DNA of 56,572 nucleotides, taken from a virus. Below are positions 35,853 through 44,849 of the stretch, piece by piece. Positions within the stretch are counted from its first letter, which is position 1. Each line of letters begins with the position of its first letter. The notes beneath the pieces are model-generated. The model had not been told where the DNA came from. It worked only from the letters and a program-made list of their open reading frames with translations, and ran no database searches. The DNA lies in the IMG/VR virus record IMGVR_UViG_3300009506_000095, positions 1 to 56,572 of that record. One strand, given 5' to 3'. The translations under genes and the position numbers were made by a program.

Positions 35853-36184
35853 TTGAAGTAGTCGAAAGACTACAGGAAAAACCCGATTGTGAACTATGCG
35901 AAGCGACTTGGGAGTTGTATGGAAAGGAGCCGAAATGCTCTGAGTGTATGCCTGAAATAATGCCTGAGAATCGAGATGTCATAGATGTCTATGCGAAGGT
36001 TAGAAGTCAGCATATAATGGGAATGAGTGGCCCAGTAGACATAAATATATTAGCCATCAAGGCAGTAATGGATTTACAAGGCATAGAAAATCAAAAGAGG
36101 GTTTTTGAAAAAGTATATAAGTTGTACAACCACATAATGTCGAGAATCAGAGATCAGCAAGAGGCAGAATCTAGGGCGACATAA
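35849..36184 (+). CDS. Tail assembly chaperone frameshift extension (T domain)
   Basis: Read only after a -1 slip at A-AAA-AAC (35843-35849). The frame continues LIEVVERLQEK... for 111 residues, giving a 239-aa G-T fusion with the upstream ORF. Two CxxC pairs (CELC, CSEC) form a probable zinc knuckle. The frame lacks an ATG before 35960, and a TTG at 35915 without a good ribosome site is a poor start. The arrangement is the conserved one of siphoviruses; the fusion helps recruit the tape measure and tube. Confidence 0.8.
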   Translation: MIEVVERLQEKPDCELCEATWELYGKEPKCSECMPEIMPENRDVIDVYAKVRSQHIMGMSGPVDINILAIKAVMDLQGIENQKRVFEKVYKLYNHIMSRIRDQQEAESRAT

Positions 36185-36186
36185 TA

Positions 36187-39100
36187 ATGAGAGTTGGAAC
36201 AGCTACTGTAGATGTAAGAGTCAATCTGAGTCAGTTAGAAGCTGGACTTAGAAGGATTGAAACCCTTGCTTCGAGATCAGCTAGGACTGTTGAGAATACC
36301 TTAAGCAATATTTCTGCCGGGACTACTGACTATGGTAGAGCTACTGCTGGTGCTTCAAAAGACGTTGATAAACTCACCCACTCTATAGAAAGACATAAGA
36401 GAGGGATGAGAGGGTTGCTCCCTCACGTTGCTCAAGTAACTGTTGCCTATATGGCTGCCAGAGCTGCTTGGCGGTCATTAATAACAGGTATAACAGTTGG
36501 TGCTGAGTTTGAGCACAAGATGGCTTTTGTCAAAGCCGTAACTCAAGATCTAGCTGTAGGGTTTAAAGATCTAACAGAACAATTCAATGCGCAGAAAGAA
36601 GCTGCTAAGAAGGCAGGTGAGACAACCAAGTGGACTGCCCAGGAAGCAGCTGAAGCCTTAAAATACCTATCTATGGCTGGGTTTGATGCTAAAGAAGGAA
36701 TAGAAGCATTGCCTGGCGTCTTACAGTTAGCCCTTGTAGGTGAATTAGAACTTGGAAGAGCTACTGATATTGTTACTGATACATTGAGGGCTATGGGTCT
36801 TCAAGCTAAAGACCTGACAAGGGTCAACGATGTATTTGTAGCAACTATTACCAGAACTAATACTGATATTGAGAAGATGGGTCAAGCGATGAAATTCGCT
36901 GCTCCTGTTGCTGGTGCCCTTGGATACCAAATTGAAGAAGTTGCTGCTATGATAGGACTTCTCTCCCAGTCTGGTGTTAAAGCTGGTATTGCTGGCCGTA
37001 ACATTCAGCAAGCTATGGTCAGATCTTCTCAAGCTGCTGCGGCATTCGGCTCTAAATCCTCCCATCTTATGGATGTTCTAAGTGCTCTTAATGAAAGACA
37101 AAAGGAATATGAGAAAACTCTTGGTAAAGTAAGAGCGAGAGAGATGATACTTACTGAGGCTCGGAAGGCTTTTGGCCTCATATCGCTGAAAAGTGTTCTC
37201 GTATTGAAAGAGAATATTGAAGGATATAAAAAGCTTGAAGAAGCTAATGTAAAAGCTACTGGAGAAATGAAGAAAGCAGCAGATATCATTGAAGGAACAA
37301 CCATAAACATGTTCAAGAAGCTTGCTGCTGCTGTATCAAGCATATCAATTGATATATGGGAAAAGTATCAAGATAGAATAAAGATGGCAATATTCAATGC
37401 TACTTATTATATCCTTGAACACAAAGATGAGGTCATCAAATTCTTTGATGATATGGTAAGAGCTGCTAAGAATATTGCTACATTTGCCCTTCCTACAATA
37501 TACTTTATCGGAGATGCTATAAAGGCTGTTTATAATGTTGTAAAGTTATTCCCTGAAGAAGTGACTGGAGCAGGTGGAATGGGTCTTATAGCATTCCTAT
37601 TCACTAGGAATGTTCCACTTTCAGCTCTGATAACTCTTTCCTCTATGCTCATAAAATTAGCTGATGATGCTAAGACTGCTCAGGACGCACTAAGCGAAAC
37701 TGGAAGTACCCAGATACTTGGTGAGAGTGATGAGTATGGTGCCTCTATAAAAACTCTTGAGACCCAGAATGCAGTTTATCAAGCTGCTATTGATAGCCTT
37801 GATAAACAAATAAAAAGATATGAAAGCAAGAAGGCTGAGGCTGATAAGGCAAAGGCTACGATTGAAGAATATAAAGAGAAAGGTATATATGAGGAAAGTA
37901 AGTATATCCTTGGCCCAACAGAAAAGCTTGCTGCTAAGGTTGATGATATTAATGATAAGCTTACTGAACTTGAGAATAGAAGGAAGAAAATTGCTGGTGA
38001 GCTAACAAATATAAAAGAAGCTGAAACAAAAGTCGCACCAAAAGATTCCACTAAGAAGATAGAGGAATCTACTGAGGATATGGCAAAAGCTCTTGAGGAG
38101 AGAGCTGCTAAAGTTGAAGATGCGATGAAGAAGTACAAGGAGAAGCTCAAAAGTATATGGGTGGGCGACAACAGTGAGCTTGATAAAGAGCTTATAGAAT
38201 TGTATGAGAAGGACTATGGCGATATACTTGCTTTAGATGACAGATTAGCTGAAGCTGTAGATAAATCAAGGTTTACAGAATCAATAAAAACACAACTTGA
38301 ATTTATAAAGAAAACTAGAAGTGCCTCAGCTGGTGAGTATGAGGCATTGGTATCAAGATTAACAAAAACGAGAGGTGAAGTAACTAGTATAATTGAAAAA
38401 GCAGCTGATAAAGAAGTAACTCTTGAGAGTAGTAAGTGGCAGGTGATGAGAAATGATCTCAATCTCTACATGAATATCCTTAAGCACATGTACCTAGAGA
38501 ATGATGAAATTCTTATCAAAGAAAAGAAAAGAGTTGAAAAGGCTATGACTGCCATCCAGAAGCTTGAAGATGCTGATAGAACAAAAGCGTTGAAGAAAGA
38601 GCTGGAGGAGCAGAGAAGGCTAAGAAAAAGAGAGCTATCAGCATTAAAGTCCATCTATAAAGATATGTCCAATCTTAGAGTAGATGATACAGATATAGCC
38701 TTAGAAATGCTCAAGATGGAATATGAGCAGCATGTGATTAATGGTGTAGACAAGCATCTTGCAGATCTTTGGTATGCTAATGAGCAGCAGAAGATATTTG
38801 ATAAGCAAACTGTAGAGCATGGCAAAATGATAGATGCCATGAATGTAGGTGTCAGAAGGTGGGCTGAGAATGTTGAAAACTATTCTCAAATGGCTGCCAG
38901 TTTTATGGAAGATTTTCTAAACGGTACTCAAAGTGATTTCTCTGATGCTTTTGCCAAAATGTATGATGGGCAGATGGATGGGTGGAAAGAATTTCTTGAT
39001 AATATGAGTAATAGGTTCAAGAAATTCTTATCAGACTTGGTAGCATATGCTGCTATGCAAAAAATATTTATCCCAATAGTGAATCAAGTTATCGGTGGAG

Positions 39101-41655
39101 AGTTCGGGCAAAAAATACTTGGTGGCAGTCTCAGTGATTCACTATCAAGTATTCTAAAAGGAGTCAGCCCAACAAGTCCTGGAATTGATTTCGGAGGTTT
39201 AGTAGGTGCCACCTCTAAAGGCAATGTATGGATGACAAGTACTAACGAAGAGATTCAGTCAGGAATAGATGCTCAATGGGCTGCTGCTCATCCATACGCA
39301 AATGCTAATCTAAGTGAATTAACTGCCGCAAGACCAGATCTATTTGGGTCTGGAGTAACTGGAGTAAGCCCTAGTGCTTTTGAAAGTGTTATGGGCAAAG
39401 TAGGTGGCTTCTTTAAGGATTTTGGAGGAATTGGAATATTAGCTGGACTTCCTAAACTTTTAAGTGGTGATATACTTGGTGCTGGAACTACTGGTTTAGG
39501 TGCTATGGGTGGTACAGCTCTTGGTACTATGGCTGGAAGTGCTCTGTCTGGCACAGCAATAGGCTCAACACTTGGGTCAATAATACCAGGAGTTGGAACG
39601 ATTATTGGAGGGTTCCTTGGTTCATTAGCTGGTGATTGGCTTGGAGATGTATTTGGAGGTGGACCACCTACAATAAGAGGTGGATTTGGTCTCCATATGT
39701 TTGAAGGTCAAGGCGGTGCTGATCAGACTAAATTCGATATTCTTAATAACCCGACAATATCTGGATGGTCATCTTTTAATTATGAAGATAAATGGCAAAC
39801 TGAAATGCAGGATAAAGTCAGTGGGCTTATAGAAGATACATTTAATCCAGTATTTGGCAAAATATCAGACACTCTTAACTCACTAATAGGTGAAGGGATA
39901 ATAACAGAGGATGATATTCCAGATGACTTCCTATCTTTTGATATGCATGATTTCGAAGTACAAGGATTGAAGCACACTAATGAAGAGTTTCAAGCATTCC
40001 TTAAAAGCACTATAGAGAATTGGGCGAATGATATAAGCAAAGAAACTGAAAAGCTATTTGGCGATATAAGCGTCAAGATCGTACAGAGGGGATTAGAAAA
40101 AGTTGATCTTGATTGGTTAGTTGATAATCACCCACTTATACAGTTAGCAGATAAGTTGAAAGAAGGTCTTGAAGCATATGGTGGTGATTATGATAAATAC
40201 TTAGCAGATGCTCAGGAATTTTTCAACACCACTAATACAATAATGGGGGCTATTGGTGAAATTCTTAGTCAAGCAAGAGACTTAGGCTCTGAGCCATTGG
40301 GAGATATAGAGAGTCAGCTTGCTAATATGAATAATCAATTCAACGATTTTAGCCTCACACTCCAATCCCTTGGTGCTTCAGTAAAGATAGTGACTGAAGT
40401 TGAGAATGAAAGAGCAAAAGCTTTGGCTAGAATAGCAAAGGCTCCATTTATGGAACTTGGTGGAAAGCTAGAAGGAAGAAAGCTTGATCAGGCTTTTGCA
40501 GGATTCGGCACAGAAGATTGGAAATATTGGTTCAACAATATACAAAATGAGTTCAATAGTCTTGATACAAGTAGTTCAGACTACTATGATAAGGCGATAA
40601 AATTGCTGAATGATCAATACGAAGTAGCATCTGCTATAGAGGGATTGAACAAAGATCAACTCCAGCAAATGTATGACTTTAGTGATCTTCTTGAATCATT
40701 TACTATGGGAGCCTTAGCACCAGTAGAAAGCTTTGAAGCATATCAGAGGAAATATGAAGATTTAGTTACTGCTGCTGCTGGGGGGGATAATGCTTCTGCT
40801 GAAGAGCTAAAATCATATGTCCCACAATATCTTGAGTTCATGAGGGATTATGGTGGAGATTATCAAGCACTTATTGATAGTGTTACACAAGATCTTAAAG
40901 ATCTCCAAGACATATCTGCTGAAAATGCTGGAACTGGTACTAATCCGGCAGATGAGCTTTTTGATATCATTTCTCAGAATGTGAATAGTGTTAATGATCT
41001 AATAGATGCCCAATATAATGTTATAGAGAATTTTGATGAAATATCGAAAGGTCTTGATTGGAACAAGCTTTATGAAGATTTCAAAGCTCAACTTGGTGAA
41101 GGTGGAGTTCTTGATTTTAGGCAGTATATAACTGCTGTTAATCTTAATGATTATGTTACACCAGTTGGTGAAGCTGAAACATTGGCAACAGAAACTGCTA
41201 CAGGTACAGAGGGTTTGGGCACTACAACAGGAACAGAGGGATTAACACCAGGAACTGGAAATGCTGGTGTTGAAGATATGTATGTTCTCTCTCAGGATGA
41301 GATAGATGCAATAGCCAGGAATGTAATGCCTCCAGAAGGATTGCGACCATTTCAGCATGGTGGTATGCTAACAAATCCAGGGGCATATTTCGGCGGTGAG
41401 CGTGGGCCATCTTGGCCAGAATATGTAGTGCCAACTAATCCATCAGATAGTTCCAGATTCCTCAGTTCTATAGGGATTAACACTGGAATGATTGCCAGAG
41501 AAATTTCCTCAAATATTAACCAAGGTGGCGGTGGAAATGGCTTGATAGAATTGAGAATCTATACAAACGATGAGTTTACAGAGCAGAAATTCATCAGCCT
41601 TATGAATAGTCCAGAAGTAATAGAAGTTGGTAGACAGAAATTTAACAGGAAGTAA
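36187..41655 (+). CDS. Tail tape measure protein
   Basis: 1822 aa, the longest gene, as expected for a tape measure, and directly after the chaperones. The N-terminus (about 100-330) has the TP901/phage-minor-tail pattern EFEHKMAFVKAVTQ..., GETTKWTAQEAAEALKYLSMAGFDA, AGIAGRNIQQAMVR. Long coiled-coil and Lys/Glu-rich helices (about 510-900) and a Gly/Ala-rich hydrophobic segment (about 1070-1160, likely membrane-inserting) follow. By the general ~0.15 nm per residue rule the tail would be roughly 270 nm. No lysozyme or peptidase motif noticed. Confidence 0.9.
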   Translation: MRVGTATVDVRVNLSQLEAGLRRIETLASRSARTVENTLSNISAGTTDYGRATAGASKDVDKLTHSIERHKRGMRGLLPHVAQVTVAYMAARAAWRSLITGITVGAEFEHKMAFVKAVTQDLAVGFKDLTEQFNAQKEAAKKAGETTKWTAQEAAEALKYLSMAGFDAKEGIEALPGVLQLALVGELELGRATDIVTDTLRAMGLQAKDLTRVNDVFVATITRTNTDIEKMGQAMKFAAPVAGALGYQIEEVAAMIGLLSQSGVKAGIAGRNIQQAMVRSSQAAAAFGSKSSHLMDVLSALNERQKEYEKTLGKVRAREMILTEARKAFGLISLKSVLVLKENIEGYKKLEEANVKATGEMKKAADIIEGTTINMFKKLAAAVSSISIDIWEKYQDRIKMAIFNATYYILEHKDEVIKFFDDMVRAAKNIATFALPTIYFIGDAIKAVYNVVKLFPEEVTGAGGMGLIAFLFTRNVPLSALITLSSMLIKLADDAKTAQDALSETGSTQILGESDEYGASIKTLETQNAVYQAAIDSLDKQIKRYESKKAEADKAKATIEEYKEKGIYEESKYILGPTEKLAAKVDDINDKLTELENRRKKIAGELTNIKEAETKVAPKDSTKKIEESTEDMAKALEERAAKVEDAMKKYKEKLKSIWVGDNSELDKELIELYEKDYGDILALDDRLAEAVDKSRFTESIKTQLEFIKKTRSASAGEYEALVSRLTKTRGEVTSIIEKAADKEVTLESSKWQVMRNDLNLYMNILKHMYLENDEILIKEKKRVEKAMTAIQKLEDADRTKALKKELEEQRRLRKRELSALKSIYKDMSNLRVDDTDIALEMLKMEYEQHVINGVDKHLADLWYANEQQKIFDKQTVEHGKMIDAMNVGVRRWAENVENYSQMAASFMEDFLNGTQSDFSDAFAKMYDGQMDGWKEFLDNMSNRFKKFLSDLVAYAAMQKIFIPIVNQVIGGEFGQKILGGSLSDSLSSILKGVSPTSPGIDFGGLVGATSKGNVWMTSTNEEIQSGIDAQWAAAHPYANANLSELTAARPDLFGSGVTGVSPSAFESVMGKVGGFFKDFGGIGILAGLPKLLSGDILGAGTTGLGAMGGTALGTMAGSALSGTAIGSTLGSIIPGVGTIIGGFLGSLAGDWLGDVFGGGPPTIRGGFGLHMFEGQGGADQTKFDILNNPTISGWSSFNYEDKWQTEMQDKVSGLIEDTFNPVFGKISDTLNSLIGEGIITEDDIPDDFLSFDMHDFEVQGLKHTNEEFQAFLKSTIENWANDISKETEKLFGDISVKIVQRGLEKVDLDWLVDNHPLIQLADKLKEGLEAYGGDYDKYLADAQEFFNTTNTIMGAIGEILSQARDLGSEPLGDIESQLANMNNQFNDFSLTLQSLGASVKIVTEVENERAKALARIAKAPFMELGGKLEGRKLDQAFAGFGTEDWKYWFNNIQNEFNSLDTSSSDYYDKAIKLLNDQYEVASAIEGLNKDQLQQMYDFSDLLESFTMGALAPVESFEAYQRKYEDLVTAAAGGDNASAEELKSYVPQYLEFMRDYGGDYQALIDSVTQDLKDLQDISAENAGTGTNPADELFDIISQNVNSVNDLIDAQYNVIENFDEISKGLDWNKLYEDFKAQLGEGGVLDFRQYITAVNLNDYVTPVGEAETLATETATGTEGLGTTTGTEGLTPGTGNAGVEDMYVLSQDEIDAIARNVMPPEGLRPFQHGGMLTNPGAYFGGERGPSWPEYVVPTNPSDSSRFLSSIGINTGMIAREISSNINQGGGGNGLIELRIYTNDEFTEQKFISLMNSPEVIEVGRQKFNRK

Positions 41656-41664
41656 GGGGGCTTT

Positions 41665-42159
41665 ATGGCAAGAATACTTTTAATAACTGACAAGCACGCT
41701 AATACTGGTGCTTATCAACAGGGCTTATGCTCTAAAGATGATTTGGTTGGCGTGTTTGAGGATGGTCATGAGTTCTCACCACTTGAGATAGCTCATTTTA
41801 AAATCGTTGATGTCCATGGCTTTACTAAGCAAGAGCTTAAAGACGAGTTGGATAAGAAGATTCCAAAGATCAAAGAGATTGTTGAAATAAATGGTGAATG
41901 GTATGAAGGTGATCTAGTTACATTGAATAAATTCAATCCAACTAGGATTAAGGAAGCATTCATTGATAATGACGAATGGTTCTTACTTGAAAAAAGAAGG
42001 AAACACCCTCTAAGCCTATCAGACCTTAGTAGTAATGACATTGCAGAGTTAGCATCTAAATCAACAACAAAAGATCACAAAAAGTCTATATTAGATAAAA
42101 TAAAATGCAAACATAATATCTACCAAGAAAACAAAACAAAAATAGATAAGATAAAATAA
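41665..42159 (+). CDS. Fibre-associated protein, paralogue of 12770-13231
   Basis: 164 aa; AAGGGG ribosome site. Shares VGVFEDGHEFSPLE, KIVDVHGFTKQEL and LSSNDIAELAS with the protein at 12770. Both precede repeat fibres, and this one couples to its fibre by TAATG. It carries a longer Lys-rich C-terminus. Unknown function; fibre chaperone or adaptor is inference from the repeated context. Base composition here is AT-rich like its surroundings, unlike the paralogue. Confidence 0.6.
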   Translation: MARILLITDKHANTGAYQQGLCSKDDLVGVFEDGHEFSPLEIAHFKIVDVHGFTKQELKDELDKKIPKIKEIVEINGEWYEGDLVTLNKFNPTRIKEAFIDNDEWFLLEKRRKHPLSLSDLSSNDIAELASKSTTKDHKKSILDKIKCKHNIYQENKTKIDKIK

Positions 42160-44849
42160 TGGCCACAGTAAATAGATACGCAATATGCTCTACAGCTGAT
42201 TGGGGTTCCCCACTTTATGCTGATAAAGGTTCAGCTGCTGCTAGAGATGCGTACTATTTTGGTTATTATACATCTATACAAGCTTGGGAATCAGACCGGA
42301 ATGGCAATTTAACAACTGGTGGTGACAAAGAAGTTGCTGAACCATGCGGTGATGATTGGAGTGGAAATCCTGACGGTTCTCTTGTAATATCTGGTTGGAC
42401 ATGTAACAGAAGTAATGATGAGTACATTGTTATTGAAGCTGTCGGCTCAGCAAGAAATACAACAGGAATATGGGATACTACCAAGTATATTGTTTCAGCT
42501 AATTCAGGTACGGTGAATGCTTTATTATATTCCTCATCAGGCAATAGTAGACCAGATTCAGACATAATTGGAATACAATTTACACAGGAATATAACTCTG
42601 GTGTCCCTATAGTAAAAACATTGACTGGTTTGGGTGCTAATACAGATTTGCGGTTTGATTCATGCATTATCAAACCAACATATAGTACTAGTACAATTAT
42701 TGGCTTTCAAGCTTATCCACAGCTTTCCACAGAAAGGGTATATCTTTATAACTCAATAATAGATATGAGAAATGGTGGTGGTACAGGTTTAAGTGTACCT
42801 GGAAATGGATATTCCGGTTTAACATATGCGCTGAACTGTACTATATTTGGCTCTACTTATCAGTATCTCTATGGTGCCTATTCTTATTTATCTCCTTTGT
42901 ATCTTTATAATTGTGCTGTATTCTACAATTACGATGATTTTGATATCAACACTGGTTCAATTAATTATTGTGCGTCAGATGATGGTGATGGAAGTTTTGC
43001 TGAGACTCTTGATAATTCAAGTAATTATGGAAATGAATTCACAGATTTTTTGAGCGGTGATGTGACTCTTGTCTCTGGAAGTACATGTATAGGTCAAGGT
43101 ACTGATAATCCTGCAAGTCTTGGCATTTATACTGATGACTTTTTTGGAGATACAAGAACATCGACTTGGGACATTGGTATGGATGAATATGGTGCTTCAT
43201 CAGAGTCTCCTTCTGCTTCACCATCTGAGTCTCCAAGCCTAAGCCCTTCAGCTTCTGAAAGCCCTTCTGCTTCTCCAAGCATATCGCCTTCAGAATCTCC
43301 AAGCTTAAGCCCTTCAGCTTCTGAATCTCCAAGTATAAGCCCATCTGAGTCTCCTTCAGTTTCACCATCTGAGTCTCCAAGCTTAAGCCCTTCAGCTTCT
43401 GAAAGCCCTTCTGCTTCTCCAAGTGAATCACCATCTATTTCCCCATCAATTTCGCCTTCAGAATCTCCAAGCTTATCTCCTTCAGCTTCTGAAAGCCCAT
43501 CAGTTTCGCCTTCAGGTAGCCCATCTGAGAGTCCATCTGAATCTCCAAGCTTAAGCCCTTCAGCTTCTGAAAGCCCATCTGAGTCTCCTTCAGAGAGTCC
43601 ATCTGCAAGCAAGTCTCCATCACCATCTGAGTCACCATCAGCTAGCCCGACACAATCGCCAAGCATATCACCTTCTGAGTCTCCAAGCTTAAGCCCTTCA
43701 GCTTCTGAAAGCCCATCAGAGTCTCCTTCTGAATCACCTTCAGAATCTCCAAGCCTAAGCCCTTCAGCTTCTGAAAGCCCTTCTGAGAGTGCGAGTGAAT
43801 CACCATCACCATCACCATCTGAAAGCCCATCAATTTCACCTTCAGCATCGCCTTCTGAATCTCCAAGCTTAAGCCCAAGTGCTTCTGAATCTCCAAGCGA
43901 AAGTCCTTCATCCTCACCAAGCTTAAGCCCTTCAGCTTCTGAAAGCCCTTCTGCATCTCCATCAGAGCCACCTGCTCCACATGAAATGTATGATTATCTA
44001 AGTCCAGTTGAGGTAGATTATGACTACATATTAGACATAAAGCCACAGAAGGTTATACTTGAAAGCTCTACATTCGGGCAGGATAAATACCTAACAGATG
44101 ATATAAATTATTCTGTTTATGGTAAGTCTACAGCACCAAAATTTATAGCGACTCTTGAATTCAGTGTTAAAAGCTCTTACGAGATAAGTGTCATATATGA
44201 TCTTTACTCTGACAGTAATAAAGCGTATGGTATGTGTAAGACTTTCAAGTGGCAGCATTATGACAATGAAACAGGAAATGGGCATATTTATGCTGTAAGA
44301 TTCTGGGAAGATATTGAAAGGAGTATGATTTCAAGAAGCATCCAAGGAATGGCAAAAGTCAGACTTGCAATTATTGGCAATGCAGTAGATGAAGATCCAG
44401 CATCTGAAAGCCCAAGTATGTCTGATTTTGGAGTAGAAATGTATGATTATCTTCCAGGTACTGCCTCTCCAGATAGTGCATATACCCTTGATGTTAAGCC
44501 ACAGAAAACGATAGTTGAGGCAGTTACTTTTAAGCAAAGCAAGCTAATTATGGATGATATGACTCATAAAATAGCTTCTCCAAGTGATACACCACAATTC
44601 CTTGCTACTCTTTATTTTGATGTAAAGAGTAGAACTGATATTGGAGATATATATGATATATATAATAATACTGGAAAGGGGTATGGAATAAAACGATCAT
44701 TCAAGTGGGTACACCAAGATGCAGAAACTGGAGATGGTCATGCATATGTAGTAAGATTTTGGGATGATATAGAAAGAAGTCTAAAAACTAGAACAATACA
44801 AGGATTCACTAAAATTACATTGGCTATTATTGATAGGATTAATGATTAA
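42159..44849 (+). CDS. Tail-fibre-like protein 3 with repeat stalk and duplicated C-terminal domain
   Basis: 896 aa. Residues 1-110 repeat the module of fibre 1 ([42 protein letters not shown]). A beta-helix-like region follows to about 340. Residues about 347-605 are SPSES-type repeats with more SAS, SIS and SVS variants. The C-terminus holds two copies of a ~130-residue domain (MYDYLSPVEVDYDYILDIKPQK... and MYDYLPGTASPDSAYTLDVKPQK...), each ending in a VRFW+DIER then QG..K+.LAII motif. Position between tape measure and tip protein suggests the C-terminal domains attach to the distal tail. Confidence 0.72.
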   Translation: MATVNRYAICSTADWGSPLYADKGSAAARDAYYFGYYTSIQAWESDRNGNLTTGGDKEVAEPCGDDWSGNPDGSLVISGWTCNRSNDEYIVIEAVGSARNTTGIWDTTKYIVSANSGTVNALLYSSSGNSRPDSDIIGIQFTQEYNSGVPIVKTLTGLGANTDLRFDSCIIKPTYSTSTIIGFQAYPQLSTERVYLYNSIIDMRNGGGTGLSVPGNGYSGLTYALNCTIFGSTYQYLYGAYSYLSPLYLYNCAVFYNYDDFDINTGSINYCASDDGDGSFAETLDNSSNYGNEFTDFLSGDVTLVSGSTCIGQGTDNPASLGIYTDDFFGDTRTSTWDIGMDEYGASSESPSASPSESPSLSPSASESPSASPSISPSESPSLSPSASESPSISPSESPSVSPSESPSLSPSASESPSASPSESPSISPSISPSESPSLSPSASESPSVSPSGSPSESPSESPSLSPSASESPSESPSESPSASKSPSPSESPSASPTQSPSISPSESPSLSPSASESPSESPSESPSESPSLSPSASESPSESASESPSPSPSESPSISPSASPSESPSLSPSASESPSESPSSSPSLSPSASESPSASPSEPPAPHEMYDYLSPVEVDYDYILDIKPQKVILESSTFGQDKYLTDDINYSVYGKSTAPKFIATLEFSVKSSYEISVIYDLYSDSNKAYGMCKTFKWQHYDNETGNGHIYAVRFWEDIERSMISRSIQGMAKVRLAIIGNAVDEDPASESPSMSDFGVEMYDYLPGTASPDSAYTLDVKPQKTIVEAVTFKQSKLIMDDMTHKIASPSDTPQFLATLYFDVKSRTDIGDIYDIYNNTGKGYGIKRSFKWVHQDAETGDGHAYVVRFWDDIERSLKTRTIQGFTKITLAIIDRIND
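43198..43975 (+). repeat. Degenerate Ser-Pro-Ser-Glu coding repeats, fibre 3
   Basis: About 0.8 kb of the same coding repeat as in fibres 1 and 2 ([13 protein letters not shown] units), but more diverged, with Ala, Ile and Val replacing Glu in many units. Shared exact tracts with 15.1-19.3 kb allow recombination between fibre genes. Confidence 0.93.
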
